A stretch of 64,000 nucleotides of DNA from contig AGIF02000001.1 in NCBI GenBank assembly GCA_000227505.4, forward strand, positions 330,035 to 394,034. Reading direction: 5' to 3'. This DNA is from a gamma proteobacterium HIMB55. Its GTDB lineage: Bacteria > Pseudomonadota > Gammaproteobacteria > Pseudomonadales > Halieaceae. The notes under the pieces are model-generated. The model worked only from the letters and a program-made list of their open reading frames with translations. It made no database searches and was not told the origin of the DNA. The position numbers and the translations under genes were made by a program. Of this stretch, positions 7,203-14,942 are shown piece by piece. Within the stretch, counting starts at the first letter, position 1, and each line of letters begins with the position of its first letter.

Positions 7203-10070
7203 ATGCAGTTTCTGGGTTATCTACGCGTTAGTGTGGGCAGTTTTTTATTAGCACTTTTGGTTGGCTGCGGTTCAGAGGTAGAAGAAGTCGCTGCACCGGT
7301 TGTGGTTAATAAGAGTCCTAACGACGATCGTACCTATGCTGCGGTGACCTTGGACAACGGCCTAAAAGTGTTGATGGTGTCCGATGGCGAGACTGAGAAG
7401 TCTGCAGCCGCCTTGAGCGTCGGTGTTGGTGCTTTTTCCGATCCTATGGACTTTCAGGGTATGGCGCACTACCTAGAGCACATGCTGTTCATGGGGTCAG
7501 AAAATTTCCCAGAGCCCGATGGTTACATGAATTTTGCCGCCGAAAATGGCGGCAGTTCGAACGCCTACACCTCGAGTGAAATCACGAACTATATGATTAC
7601 GATCGAGAATCAGGCTTTCCCTGAAGCGTTACACCGTCTATCAGAATTCTTCTCTGCCCCTATTTTGGATCCAGAATACATTCAAAAAGAGAAGAACGCG
7701 GTCAACGCTGAGTGGTCGATGCGCCGCGAGTCGGAAGGGCGCTCAATTTACCGATTACAACGTGAACTTCTTGGTGATCACCCGGCCAACCGATTCACCA
7801 TCGGAAACCTTGAGACACTCGCTGATAAAGAAGTGCGTCAGCTTCACCCAGCGACCGTCGAGTTCTTCCAACAATATTATTCAGCAAACCTCATGGCGCT
7901 CGTGATGATTAGCCCGTTACCCGTTGCTGAGATGGAAGCGCTAGCAAGCGAATACTTCTCGCTTATCCCCAATAAAGAAGCGGACAAGCCCACCGTGACG
8001 ACCGAACTTAACTTTGATGAAGTCGCAGGCAAGTTGATTCGCTTTAAGCCGCAGCGTGACCTTCGGGAAATGCGCATCAGCTATATCATCGACAACAACC
8101 AAAGCGAGTGGCGTAGCAAGCCGGGCGATTATCTGGGTTATGTCATTGGCTCTGAGATGCCAGGCGCTCCTGCGGATAAATTGAAAGCCTTAGGTCTCAT
8201 TAGCGAGCTCTATACGTCGAGCTATGAATCGTTATACGGCAACTACGGCACCTTTGAAATCAGCGTGCAGCTGACGCCGCAAGGTATGAAGCGCCGCGAA
8301 GAAATTTACGATGTGATCACAGGCTACATAGAACTTCTTCGACGCGAGGGCGTTGACGATCGCTATGTAGAGGAATACCGCCAGTCGCTTCAAAATCGAT
8401 TTACCTTCTTAGAGAAGACGGACGATTTCTCTTACGCGGCGAGTTTGGCTGCTGCGATGCAGGACTATCCGATTGAGAACGTAATTGACGCACCGTATCG
8501 CTTTGATGGTTTTGATCAGGAGGCCGTTGACGACTTACTAGGGCAGTTGGTGGCGGCGCGAGCCAACGTGTGGTTCATCTCACAGGAGGAGCCGACCGAC
8601 AGCGAGCTTCAGTTCTACGTAGCGCCGCACTCCGTTGAGGAATGGGTGCCCAGAGACGCCAGCGCAGCGCTTGCGCTCGTTGATCGCCTTGGTCTGTCCT
8701 TGCCTAGTCAGAATGCGCTTTTACCAGAGCGTTTTGACATAAAGACCGCACCAACGGTTGCAACTGCTGTCGAGGTTGCCGACAACGTCACCTTCTGGCT
8801 CAAAGGCAGCGAGAACTTCGATGGCCTCCCTAAGGGGTTTACCCGCATTCAGATCAACAACGCCAGGGCCTTCGGCGATGTGGAAGGGTTTGTTTACCTC
8901 TCGCTGTGGGAGTCGCTCTACAACCTGAAACAGGCACGATTGGCCACCGAGGCTTCTGTTGCAGGTATGTCGCTGTCGATGTCGGCGGGAAGCGGAGTTT
9001 CGCTCACTATGTCGGGCTTTACTGACAAACAGCCAGAGCTCCTTTCACGTGCATTGGCTGGCCTTCGTGTTGAAGCGAGCGAACTTGAGTTCGGTCAGGC
9101 CGTGGAGCGCTACCTGCGCTCCATAGAAAATGCGAAGCGTGCTTTCCCCTACACGCGTCTTTCGCCGCTTTTGGGGCTTCTCACCAGAGAAGGACAGTAC
9201 ACAGACACAGCGCTTGCTCTCGCAGCCTCGAAGGCGAATTTGGCGGGTTTGGAAGCGTTCATTGATGCGACACTTTCAGGTAGTCACCTTCGCGGTTTGT
9301 TCTTTGGTAACTATGATGAGGCTGACGTTGTCGCTACCTATGAGCGGATGGCTGAGGTGGTTGAAGCAAGCCCGACTGCATCTTACGCACGTGCCGATAT
9401 TTATGACCCCCAGCCGGGCGATACCTACATGTTGAATCGTGATGTACCCGTTGAGGATCTCGGCATGCTCTACGCCTTTGCGGCGCCTGAGGCGACGGTA
9501 GAAAATCGTGCATTAAGCCGAATTCTGGCGAGACATTTGCGTGTCCGAGCCTTTGAGACCTTACGTACCGAAGAGCAGTTAGGCTACGCAGCGGGCGGCG
9601 GATCTCTCGACCTTTATCAGCACCCCATGGTGATTTTCTATATCCAGACACCCGTGAAGGGCCCGCAGGATATGTTGGATCGCTTCAACGCATACACACT
9701 TGAATATCGAGACGAGTTAGCCAATTTGTCAGAAGATTCGTTCGAGAAATTTAAGGCAGGTGTCCTCACCTCATTGACTGAGCCGCCAAAGAACTTGTCA
9801 GCTGAGGCTGGCCCCTTTGCCTCCGACTGGGCGATCGAGAATTATGAGTTTGATTCTCGCGACGAGCTGATTGCTGCGGTTGAGGCTGCAACGCTCGATG
9901 ACGTACGTGCATTTTTTGATGCCACGGTCTTCTCCGAGGATCGGTCGAGGTTGGTCATTCAGCTTCGCGGTAAGCGATTCGCCGAGGAGTCGTTTGCTAC
10001 GCTCGACGGCGGTGTTGTGGTTGATGATGTAGACCAGTTCCACCGCGATATGGCTGTTCAAGAAAAATAG
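7203..10070 (+). CDS. M16 family (pitrilysin/insulinase-like) zinc peptidase, lipoprotein
   Basis: This 955-residue protein has pitrilysin size. An N-terminal lipoprotein signal (LALLVGC, Cys22) predicts attachment to a membrane on the periplasmic side. The inverted zinc motif HYLEH (89-93) is followed by the third ligand Glu at about 170 in NAVNAEW, the classical HxxEH...E arrangement of M16A peptidases. The characteristic FMGSENFPEPDGYMNF and SSNAYTSSEITNY segments lie in between. The inactive C-terminal half is present, with the RTEEQLGYA segment typical of insulysin and pitrilysin. The ATG at 7203 has a good AAGGG site 7 bases upstream; an earlier in-frame ATG at 7179 overlaps the previous stop and is less convincing. 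Such enzymes degrade peptides in the periplasm. It is probably the last gene of the tusA-like operon, as a hairpin terminator follows. Confidence 0.92.
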   Translation: MQFLGYLRVSVGSFLLALLVGCGSEVEEVAAPVVVNKSPNDDRTYAAVTLDNGLKVLMVSDGETEKSAAALSVGVGAFSDPMDFQGMAHYLEHMLFMGSENFPEPDGYMNFAAENGGSSNAYTSSEITNYMITIENQAFPEALHRLSEFFSAPILDPEYIQKEKNAVNAEWSMRRESEGRSIYRLQRELLGDHPANRFTIGNLETLADKEVRQLHPATVEFFQQYYSANLMALVMISPLPVAEMEALASEYFSLIPNKEADKPTVTTELNFDEVAGKLIRFKPQRDLREMRISYIIDNNQSEWRSKPGDYLGYVIGSEMPGAPADKLKALGLISELYTSSYESLYGNYGTFEISVQLTPQGMKRREEIYDVITGYIELLRREGVDDRYVEEYRQSLQNRFTFLEKTDDFSYAASLAAAMQDYPIENVIDAPYRFDGFDQEAVDDLLGQLVAARANVWFISQEEPTDSELQFYVAPHSVEEWVPRDASAALALVDRLGLSLPSQNALLPERFDIKTAPTVATAVEVADNVTFWLKGSENFDGLPKGFTRIQINNARAFGDVEGFVYLSLWESLYNLKQARLATEASVAGMSLSMSAGSGVSLTMSGFTDKQPELLSRALAGLRVEASELEFGQAVERYLRSIENAKRAFPYTRLSPLLGLLTREGQYTDTALALAASKANLAGLEAFIDATLSGSHLRGLFFGNYDEADVVATYERMAEVVEASPTASYARADIYDPQPGDTYMLNRDVPVEDLGMLYAFAAPEATVENRALSRILARHLRVRAFETLRTEEQLGYAAGGGSLDLYQHPMVIFYIQTPVKGPQDMLDRFNAYTLEYRDELANLSEDSFEKFKAGVLTSLTEPPKNLSAEAGPFASDWAIENYEFDSRDELIAAVEAATLDDVRAFFDATVFSEDRSRLVIQLRGKRFAEESFATLDGGVVVDDVDQFHRDMAVQEK

Positions 10071-10087
10071 GCGGTTCCGCCAAAGAA

Positions 10088-10122
10088 GCCCTGCACTGAA
10101 ACACTGCTGCGGGGCGACTTTT
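10088..10122 (+). terminator. Rho-independent terminator after the M16 peptidase gene
   Basis: GCCCTGCA pairs with TGCGGGGC (8 bp including one G-U) around a 12-nt loop, followed by GACTTTTAT. It sits 18 bp after the peptidase stop codon. Confidence 0.65.
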
Positions 10123-10353
10123 ATCATTGATCAGTATCGTCCACTGGCTCAGTTTTAGACAGAGGCGGCGTTGATGACCCTGGTTTCAAAATGAAATCTT
10201 AAACTGCTGCCTTAGAGGCTTCTAGCGTCGATATCCGTTTCGCCGAAGGGTTTATTTTTCTCTGACTTATGGCTCAGATTCTTAGTTGACACTCATATAC
10301 CCTCTCCTGGGCTAAGTTTTTAGCTTAGCTGCCTCATAACTCGCTCTAATAAA
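10123..10353. other. non-coding region upstream of the aceE control region
   Basis: I see no gene or RNA in this stretch between the M16 terminator and the aceE palindromes. A TTGACA at 10285-10290 resembles a -35 box, but there is no good -10 at the right distance. Confidence 0.4.
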
Positions 10354-10368
10354 TTCTAAAATAGAACT
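10352..10368. promoter_or_regulatory. candidate operator 1 upstream of aceE
   Basis: The core TTCTA-AAA-TAGAA (10354-10366) is a perfect inverted repeat inside AATTCT-N5-AGAACT. The same sequence class occurs in reverse orientation at 10426-10442, next to the aceE ribosome site. The centres are about 74 bp apart, close to seven helical turns. The regulator is unknown; the motif does not match the AATTGGT-type PdhR box of enterobacteria. Confidence 0.5.
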
Positions 10369-10425
10369 GTATATAAAAAACGAACGCGTTGAGGTATTCT
10401 AAAGCGCAATAAGAATGAAAATATA

Positions 10426-10442
10426 AGTTCTAAAAAAGAATT
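10426..10442. promoter_or_regulatory. candidate operator 2 upstream of aceE
   Basis: AGTTCT-N5-AGAATT contains a perfect inverted repeat, TTCT-N5-AGAA (10428-10440). It is the reverse-orientation match of the site at 10352-10368 (AATTCT-N5-AGAACT). It overlaps the region just before the aceE ribosome site, a position suited to repression. A looser pair, ATTCT-N11-AGAAT (10396-10416), lies between the two sites. Confidence 0.5.
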
Positions 10443-10458
10443 GAATAGCGGGGATGTG

Positions 10459-13110
10459 ATGAATACACGCTTAGATCCAGTTGAAACACAAGAGTGGTTA
10501 GAGTCGTTTGATGCGGTTAGACGGTTTAATGGAGACGGCGCATCCAGTGAGCTAATTGGCAAGCTGACCGATCATGCGCGGGAGCAGGGTGTTCGACTGC
10601 CTGCGGCGATTACAACTCCCTTCAAAAATACCATTAACCCGGAAGATGAGCGTGTTATGCCGGGTGATCTCTTTATGGAGCGTCGAATTCGATCATTGAT
10701 TCGTTGGAATGCGATGGCGATGGTCATGCGTGCTAACGACAATGAAGACGGGCTTGGCGGGCACATCTCAAGTTTTAGCTCCAGCGCCACGCTTTATGAC
10801 GTGGGGATGAACTACTTTTTCCGAGGCACGGCGAACGGCCACCCGGGCGATCTTGTCTTCTACCAGGGTCACAGCGCCCCGGGGATGTATGCACGTTCCT
10901 ATCTCGAGGGTGTATTTAATGAAAGCCACCTCGAAAATTTTCGCCGAGAGGTTTCGGGTAACGGCCTATCGTCCTACCCCCACCCATGGTTGATGCCCAA
11001 TTATTGGCAGTTCCCAACGGTGTCGATGGGGCTGGGGCCGATTCAAGCGATCTATCAAGCGCACGTCATGAAATACCAACAGAAGCGCGGGCTGGTTGAC
11101 CACCGAGATCGCAAAATCTGGTGTTTCATGGGCGATGGTGAGTGCGACGAACCGGAATCGCTTGGTGCGATTGGTCTCGCAGGCCGCGAGGGTCTCGGGA
11201 ACCTTCACTTTGTGGTGAACTGTAACCTTCAGCGTCTTGATGGTCCTGTTCGCGGCAACGGCAAAATCATTCAGGAACTCGAGGGCGTGTTCCGTGGTGC
11301 CGGCTGGAACGTCATCAAAGTGGTCTGGGGGCGTCGATGGGACCCACTCTTTGAGCGCGATAAGTCTGGGATGTTGCTCAAGCGTATGGACGAAGTCTGC
11401 GATGGCGAGCTTCAGAACTGTAAGTTTAACGGTGGCGCGTACACCCGAGAACACTTCTTCGGAAAATACCCTGAGACACTCGATCTCGTTAAAGATTTGA
11501 GCGATGACGACATCATGTATCTCAATCGCGGAGGACATGATCCATATAAAGTGTATGCAGCCTACGCTGCGGCCTGCGAGGAAACCGAGCGTCCAACGGT
11601 CATCTTAGCGATGACAGTAAAGGGTTACGGCACTAGCGAGGCAGGTGAGGCTGCCAACGAAACACACTCGCTGAAAAAGCTCGACATGAAGAGCCTCAAA
11701 GCCTTCCGCGATCGCTTCGGTGTGCCAGTCTCTGATAAAGACTTGAAAGACGTGCCTTTCTATCGCCCACCAGAAGATAGCCCCGAGATGCGCTACCTCC
11801 GGGAGAAGCGCGCGGAGTTAGGTGGCAGCATTCCAGCAAGACGGGCGGTTTCTTACAGTTTGCCCGCGCCTGCAAAGTCGGCCTATGCAGCCCAACTCAA
11901 AGGAAGCGGTAAGCGCGAGATTTCAACCACTATGGCTTTTGTGCGCATCCTGTCTTCTCTAGTCAAAGACAAGCAAATTGGCGAGCGTGTGGTTCCTATC
12001 GTTCCCGATGAGGCACGAACCTTCGGTATGGAAGGTATGTTCCGCCAGTTGGGCATCTACTCATCGGTAGGTCAGCAGTACACGCCGCATGATGCTGGTC
12101 AGATTCTCTATTACAAAGAGGAAGAGACCGGTCAGATTCTCGAGGAAGGCATCAACGAGGCTGGTGCGATGTCTGCGTGGTTAGCTGCGGCAACCTCTTA
12201 CTCCGTATCCGATTACCCAATGGTGCCGTTCTACATCTTCTATTCAATGTTTGGCTTCCAACGCATTCACGATCTCGCATGGGCTGCAGGTGACAGTCAG
12301 GCGCGTGGCTTCTTGATGGGTGCGACGGCTGGGCGAACAACGCTCAACGGTGAAGGGCTCCAGCACCAAGACGGTCACAGTCATTTGATGGCTACTACTA
12401 TTCCCAACTGTATTTCATACGACCCCACTTACAGCTACGAGCTTGCGACGATTATCAGTTCGGGCATGAAGCGTATGTTTGAAGACGGCGAAAACGTCTT
12501 TTATTACATCACCACAATGAACGAAAACTACGTTCATCCCGACATGCCCGAAGGCGTCGAAGACGGCATCGTCAAGGGCCTGTATCCGCTGAAAAAATCG
12601 ACTGCAAAGTCTAAAAAACGTGTTCAGCTCATGAGTGCTGGAACAATCATGCGGGAGGTCGAAGCAGCCGCTGAGATGCTCGAAAAAGATTATGGCGTTG
12701 CTGCTGATATCTGGAGCATGACCAGTGTCAACGAGCTTGCTCGTGAGGGACAAAAGATTACACGCCGCAACATGATGAACCCGGCGGAAGAGCCGCAGGT
12801 TCCCTATGTCACACAATGCATGGCGTCCACTGAGGGTCCGATTATTGCTGCGACGGATTATATGCGTACGCATACCAATCAGATTCGCGAGTTTATGCCG
12901 CGATCATTCACAGTATTGGGGACAGATGGCTTTGGGCGAAGCGACACTCGAGCCAAATTGAGAGAGTTCTTTGAGGTCGATCGTCGATACGTGGTTCTTG
13001 CTGCAATGACGGCTCTCGCCGACGAAGATGCCATTCCAAGATCAGACCTCGCAAAGGTCATGAACGATCTTGGGATTGACCCCTCTAAGCCAGACCCCAC
13101 AACGGTATAA
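10459..13110 (+). CDS. aceE: pyruvate dehydrogenase E1 component (homodimeric type)
   Basis: E1 decarboxylates pyruvate with thiamine diphosphate and acetylates the lipoyl groups of E2 in the cytoplasmic pyruvate dehydrogenase complex. The protein has 883 residues (E. coli AceE 887). It carries the ThDP motif starting GDGECDEPES near residue 224 and ending in NCNLQRLDGPV. The homodimeric-type C-terminal landmarks DEARTFGMEGMFRQLGIYS and GEGLQHQDGHSH are also present. The ATG at 10459 follows a GGGG site at 10450-10453; an in-frame TTG at 10441 is a weaker choice. The E2 gene follows after 12 bp, forming an aceEF operon without an adjacent E3 (lpd) gene. The paired palindromes upstream suggest control by a dedicated repressor. 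Confidence 0.97.
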   Translation: MNTRLDPVETQEWLESFDAVRRFNGDGASSELIGKLTDHAREQGVRLPAAITTPFKNTINPEDERVMPGDLFMERRIRSLIRWNAMAMVMRANDNEDGLGGHISSFSSSATLYDVGMNYFFRGTANGHPGDLVFYQGHSAPGMYARSYLEGVFNESHLENFRREVSGNGLSSYPHPWLMPNYWQFPTVSMGLGPIQAIYQAHVMKYQQKRGLVDHRDRKIWCFMGDGECDEPESLGAIGLAGREGLGNLHFVVNCNLQRLDGPVRGNGKIIQELEGVFRGAGWNVIKVVWGRRWDPLFERDKSGMLLKRMDEVCDGELQNCKFNGGAYTREHFFGKYPETLDLVKDLSDDDIMYLNRGGHDPYKVYAAYAAACEETERPTVILAMTVKGYGTSEAGEAANETHSLKKLDMKSLKAFRDRFGVPVSDKDLKDVPFYRPPEDSPEMRYLREKRAELGGSIPARRAVSYSLPAPAKSAYAAQLKGSGKREISTTMAFVRILSSLVKDKQIGERVVPIVPDEARTFGMEGMFRQLGIYSSVGQQYTPHDAGQILYYKEEETGQILEEGINEAGAMSAWLAAATSYSVSDYPMVPFYIFYSMFGFQRIHDLAWAAGDSQARGFLMGATAGRTTLNGEGLQHQDGHSHLMATTIPNCISYDPTYSYELATIISSGMKRMFEDGENVFYYITTMNENYVHPDMPEGVEDGIVKGLYPLKKSTAKSKKRVQLMSAGTIMREVEAAAEMLEKDYGVAADIWSMTSVNELAREGQKITRRNMMNPAEEPQVPYVTQCMASTEGPIIAATDYMRTHTNQIREFMPRSFTVLGTDGFGRSDTRAKLREFFEVDRRYVVLAAMTALADEDAIPRSDLAKVMNDLGIDPSKPDPTTV

Positions 13111-13122
13111 AGGAGAGAGATC

Positions 13123-14766
13123 GTGGCGAACTATACGATTTGTGTCCCTGATATTGGCGGTGCCGAGGGTGCCGAAGTGGTTGACCTCCTCGTCGCAGTT
13201 GGCGATCAGGTTGAGCTGGAACAAAGCTTGATTGTTCTTGAGTCAGATAAAGCGTCTATGGAGATTCCTGCGTCTCATGCCGGTGTCATCACAGAGCTCA
13301 AGGTTGCTGTGGGCGATGAACTGTCAGAAGGCGATGCGATTTTAATTCTCGAGCTCGCTGACGCCGACACTTCGTCGGTTGACGAGGTGGATTTAGCGGC
13401 TTCGACTTTGGAAGAGAGTGCGCCAGCTGCAGAGGCTGCCCCAGTTGACGAGGCGGCTGTCAACGAACCTGAGCCAGCGGTTGTGGAGAGTGAGCTCACC
13501 ATCGTAGTGCCCGATATTGGTACTGATGGTGACGTTGAGGTGGTCGAAATTCCTGTTGCCGTGGGCGATGTCCTTGAAGAAGGCGACTCTGTTGTTGTCC
13601 TGGAATCGGATAAAGCGTCGATGGAGGTTCCCGCGACGGCTGGCGGTGAGATCCTCGAGTTGTTGGTCCAAGAAGGTGTCATGGTGAAAGAGGGCGCACC
13701 GTTAGTGCGAGTTCGCTCATCTGCTTCCGACGCATCTACGACAGACTCTGTGGCACCTGCACCTGCACCTGCACCTGCACCTGCACCTGCACCTGCACCT
13801 GCACCCGCACCTGCACCGGTCAAAAACGCCGTGGAAGAGGCAATATCGACCGATGCCAGCGGCCTTTATGTTGGCCCAGCGGTAAGAAAGCTGGCTCGCG
13901 AGTTTGGCGTTGATCTTACTGCCGTGAAGGGTTCAGGTCCCAAGGGACGCATTATCAAAGAGGATGTCCAGGCATACGTTGCTAAACGCTTAGCTGAGCC
14001 ATCATCAGGAACCGTTGCTTCGGGCTCGGGTATTCCTGCTGTCGCAGATGTGGACTTTGCGAAATTCGGTCCTGTGCGTCGTGAAGCACGTTCCCGTATC
14101 GATAAGGTGACAGCGACTAACATGGCTAAGTCATGGCTCAACGTTCCGCATGTTACTCAGTTCGATGACGCAGACATTACAGATCTTGAGTCCTTCCGTA
14201 AGTCGCTGAAGGTGGAGGCAGAGCGACGTGGCAGCAAGCTGTCACCGTTGCCCTTTATCATCAAAGCCGTGGCTTTGGCGCTGAATGAGAACCCTAAGAT
14301 CAAGTCGTCGCTCGCTGAGCAGGGTGAGGCACTGATCTTCAAGGATTACTGCCATATTGGTATGGCTGTTGATACGCCTAACGGTTTGGTGGTTCCCGTG
14401 ATTCGCGATGCCGATAAAAAATCGATTTGGGCTCTGTCTGATGAGATTCGTGATCTTGCTGCCAAGGCGAAAGACAAAAAGCTCAAGCCCGATGAAATGC
14501 AGGGTGCGGTTTTCACGGTGAGCAGCCTAGGAAATATTGGCGGTAGAGGTTTTACGCCCATCGTTAATACGCCAGAGGTGGGTATTCTGGGCGTCAGCAA
14601 AGCGTCCACCCAGCCTGTTTGGGACGGTGAAGTTTTCCAGCCTAGAGTGATGCTGCCTGTCTCATTGTCCTACGACCACCGTGTTGTAAATGGTGGTGAC
14701 GCAGGTCGCTTCCTGACCTACTTGGTGGGTTTGCTTAGCGATATTCGTCAGTTGGCGATGAGCTAA
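13123..14766 (+). CDS. aceF: pyruvate dehydrogenase E2, dihydrolipoamide acetyltransferase
   Basis: E2 is the core of the pyruvate dehydrogenase complex and transfers acetyl from lipoyl-lysine to CoA. In the 547-residue protein two lipoyl domains are visible, with lysines in ESDKASMEIP (Lys43) and ESDKASMEVP (Lys164). An Ala-Pro linker about 22 residues long follows (about 211-232), then the peripheral subunit-binding domain (about 249-286, VRKLAREFGVDL ... GRIIKEDV) and the catalytic domain from about 318. The active-site segment reads YDHRVVNGGD with His519. The usual Asp of HxxxDG is Asn here, a variant known from Azotobacter-type E2p. The start is GTG at 13123 after a strong AGGAGAGA site. 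Two rather than three lipoyl domains distinguish it from E. coli AceF. Confidence 0.96.
   Translation: MANYTICVPDIGGAEGAEVVDLLVAVGDQVELEQSLIVLESDKASMEIPASHAGVITELKVAVGDELSEGDAILILELADADTSSVDEVDLAASTLEESAPAAEAAPVDEAAVNEPEPAVVESELTIVVPDIGTDGDVEVVEIPVAVGDVLEEGDSVVVLESDKASMEVPATAGGEILELLVQEGVMVKEGAPLVRVRSSASDASTTDSVAPAPAPAPAPAPAPAPAPAPAPVKNAVEEAISTDASGLYVGPAVRKLAREFGVDLTAVKGSGPKGRIIKEDVQAYVAKRLAEPSSGTVASGSGIPAVADVDFAKFGPVRREARSRIDKVTATNMAKSWLNVPHVTQFDDADITDLESFRKSLKVEAERRGSKLSPLPFIIKAVALALNENPKIKSSLAEQGEALIFKDYCHIGMAVDTPNGLVVPVIRDADKKSIWALSDEIRDLAAKAKDKKLKPDEMQGAVFTVSSLGNIGGRGFTPIVNTPEVGILGVSKASTQPVWDGEVFQPRVMLPVSLSYDHRVVNGGDAGRFLTYLVGLLSDIRQLAMS
13753..13818 (+). repeat. in-frame hexanucleotide repeat (GCACCT) encoding the Ala-Pro linker of AceF
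   Basis: Eight perfect GCACCT units (13753-13800) are followed by GCACCC, GCACCT and GCACCG. Each unit adds one Ala-Pro pair, so slippage would change linker length without a frameshift. The near-identical codons are unusual, since protein-level selection alone does not require synonymous uniformity. Confidence 0.9.
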
Positions 14767-14818
14767 GCCTGCACAGGCGAGTGCTCGTGCTGAGGGCGCA
14801 TAGGTAACGAGCTCTGAG

Positions 14819-14880
14819 TTAAGGGGCTCTTGATCAAGGGGCTCTTGGTTTACGGGGCTCTTGGTTTAGCCCCCTTGGTT
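14819..14880. repeat. imperfect direct repeats with GGGGCTCTTG core, aceF-ppc intergenic
   Basis: Three direct copies of GGGGCTCTTG occur at about 14823, 14838 and 14854, with 15-16 bp periodicity. They are followed by AGCCCC, which can pair with the last GGGGCT (6-bp stem, 8-nt loop). This last hairpin may end aceF transcription although it lacks a clean T-tract. No coding function is seen. Confidence 0.7.
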
Positions 14881-14910
14881 AAAATGGCACCCGTTAACGG
14901 CGAGGTGCCA
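14881..14910 (-). terminator. Rho-independent terminator of ppc
   Basis: A perfect 7-bp stem, TGGCACC/GGTGCCA, with a 12-nt loop spans 14885-14910. Read on the minus strand it runs into TTTT, 33 bp beyond the ppc stop codon. Confidence 0.75.
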
Positions 14911-14942
14911 GCTCTCAATTCACAGCCTATAGATGTTCTGTG

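Noticed and set aside
10966-11538. 190-residue minus-strand frame inside aceE
   Set aside because: It is a shadow of the conserved ThDP-binding region of aceE.
13275-13823. Long minus-strand open frame with a Gly-Ala run opposite aceF
   Set aside because: It is the antisense shadow of the aceF hexamer repeat and lipoyl domains, with no family features or ribosome site.
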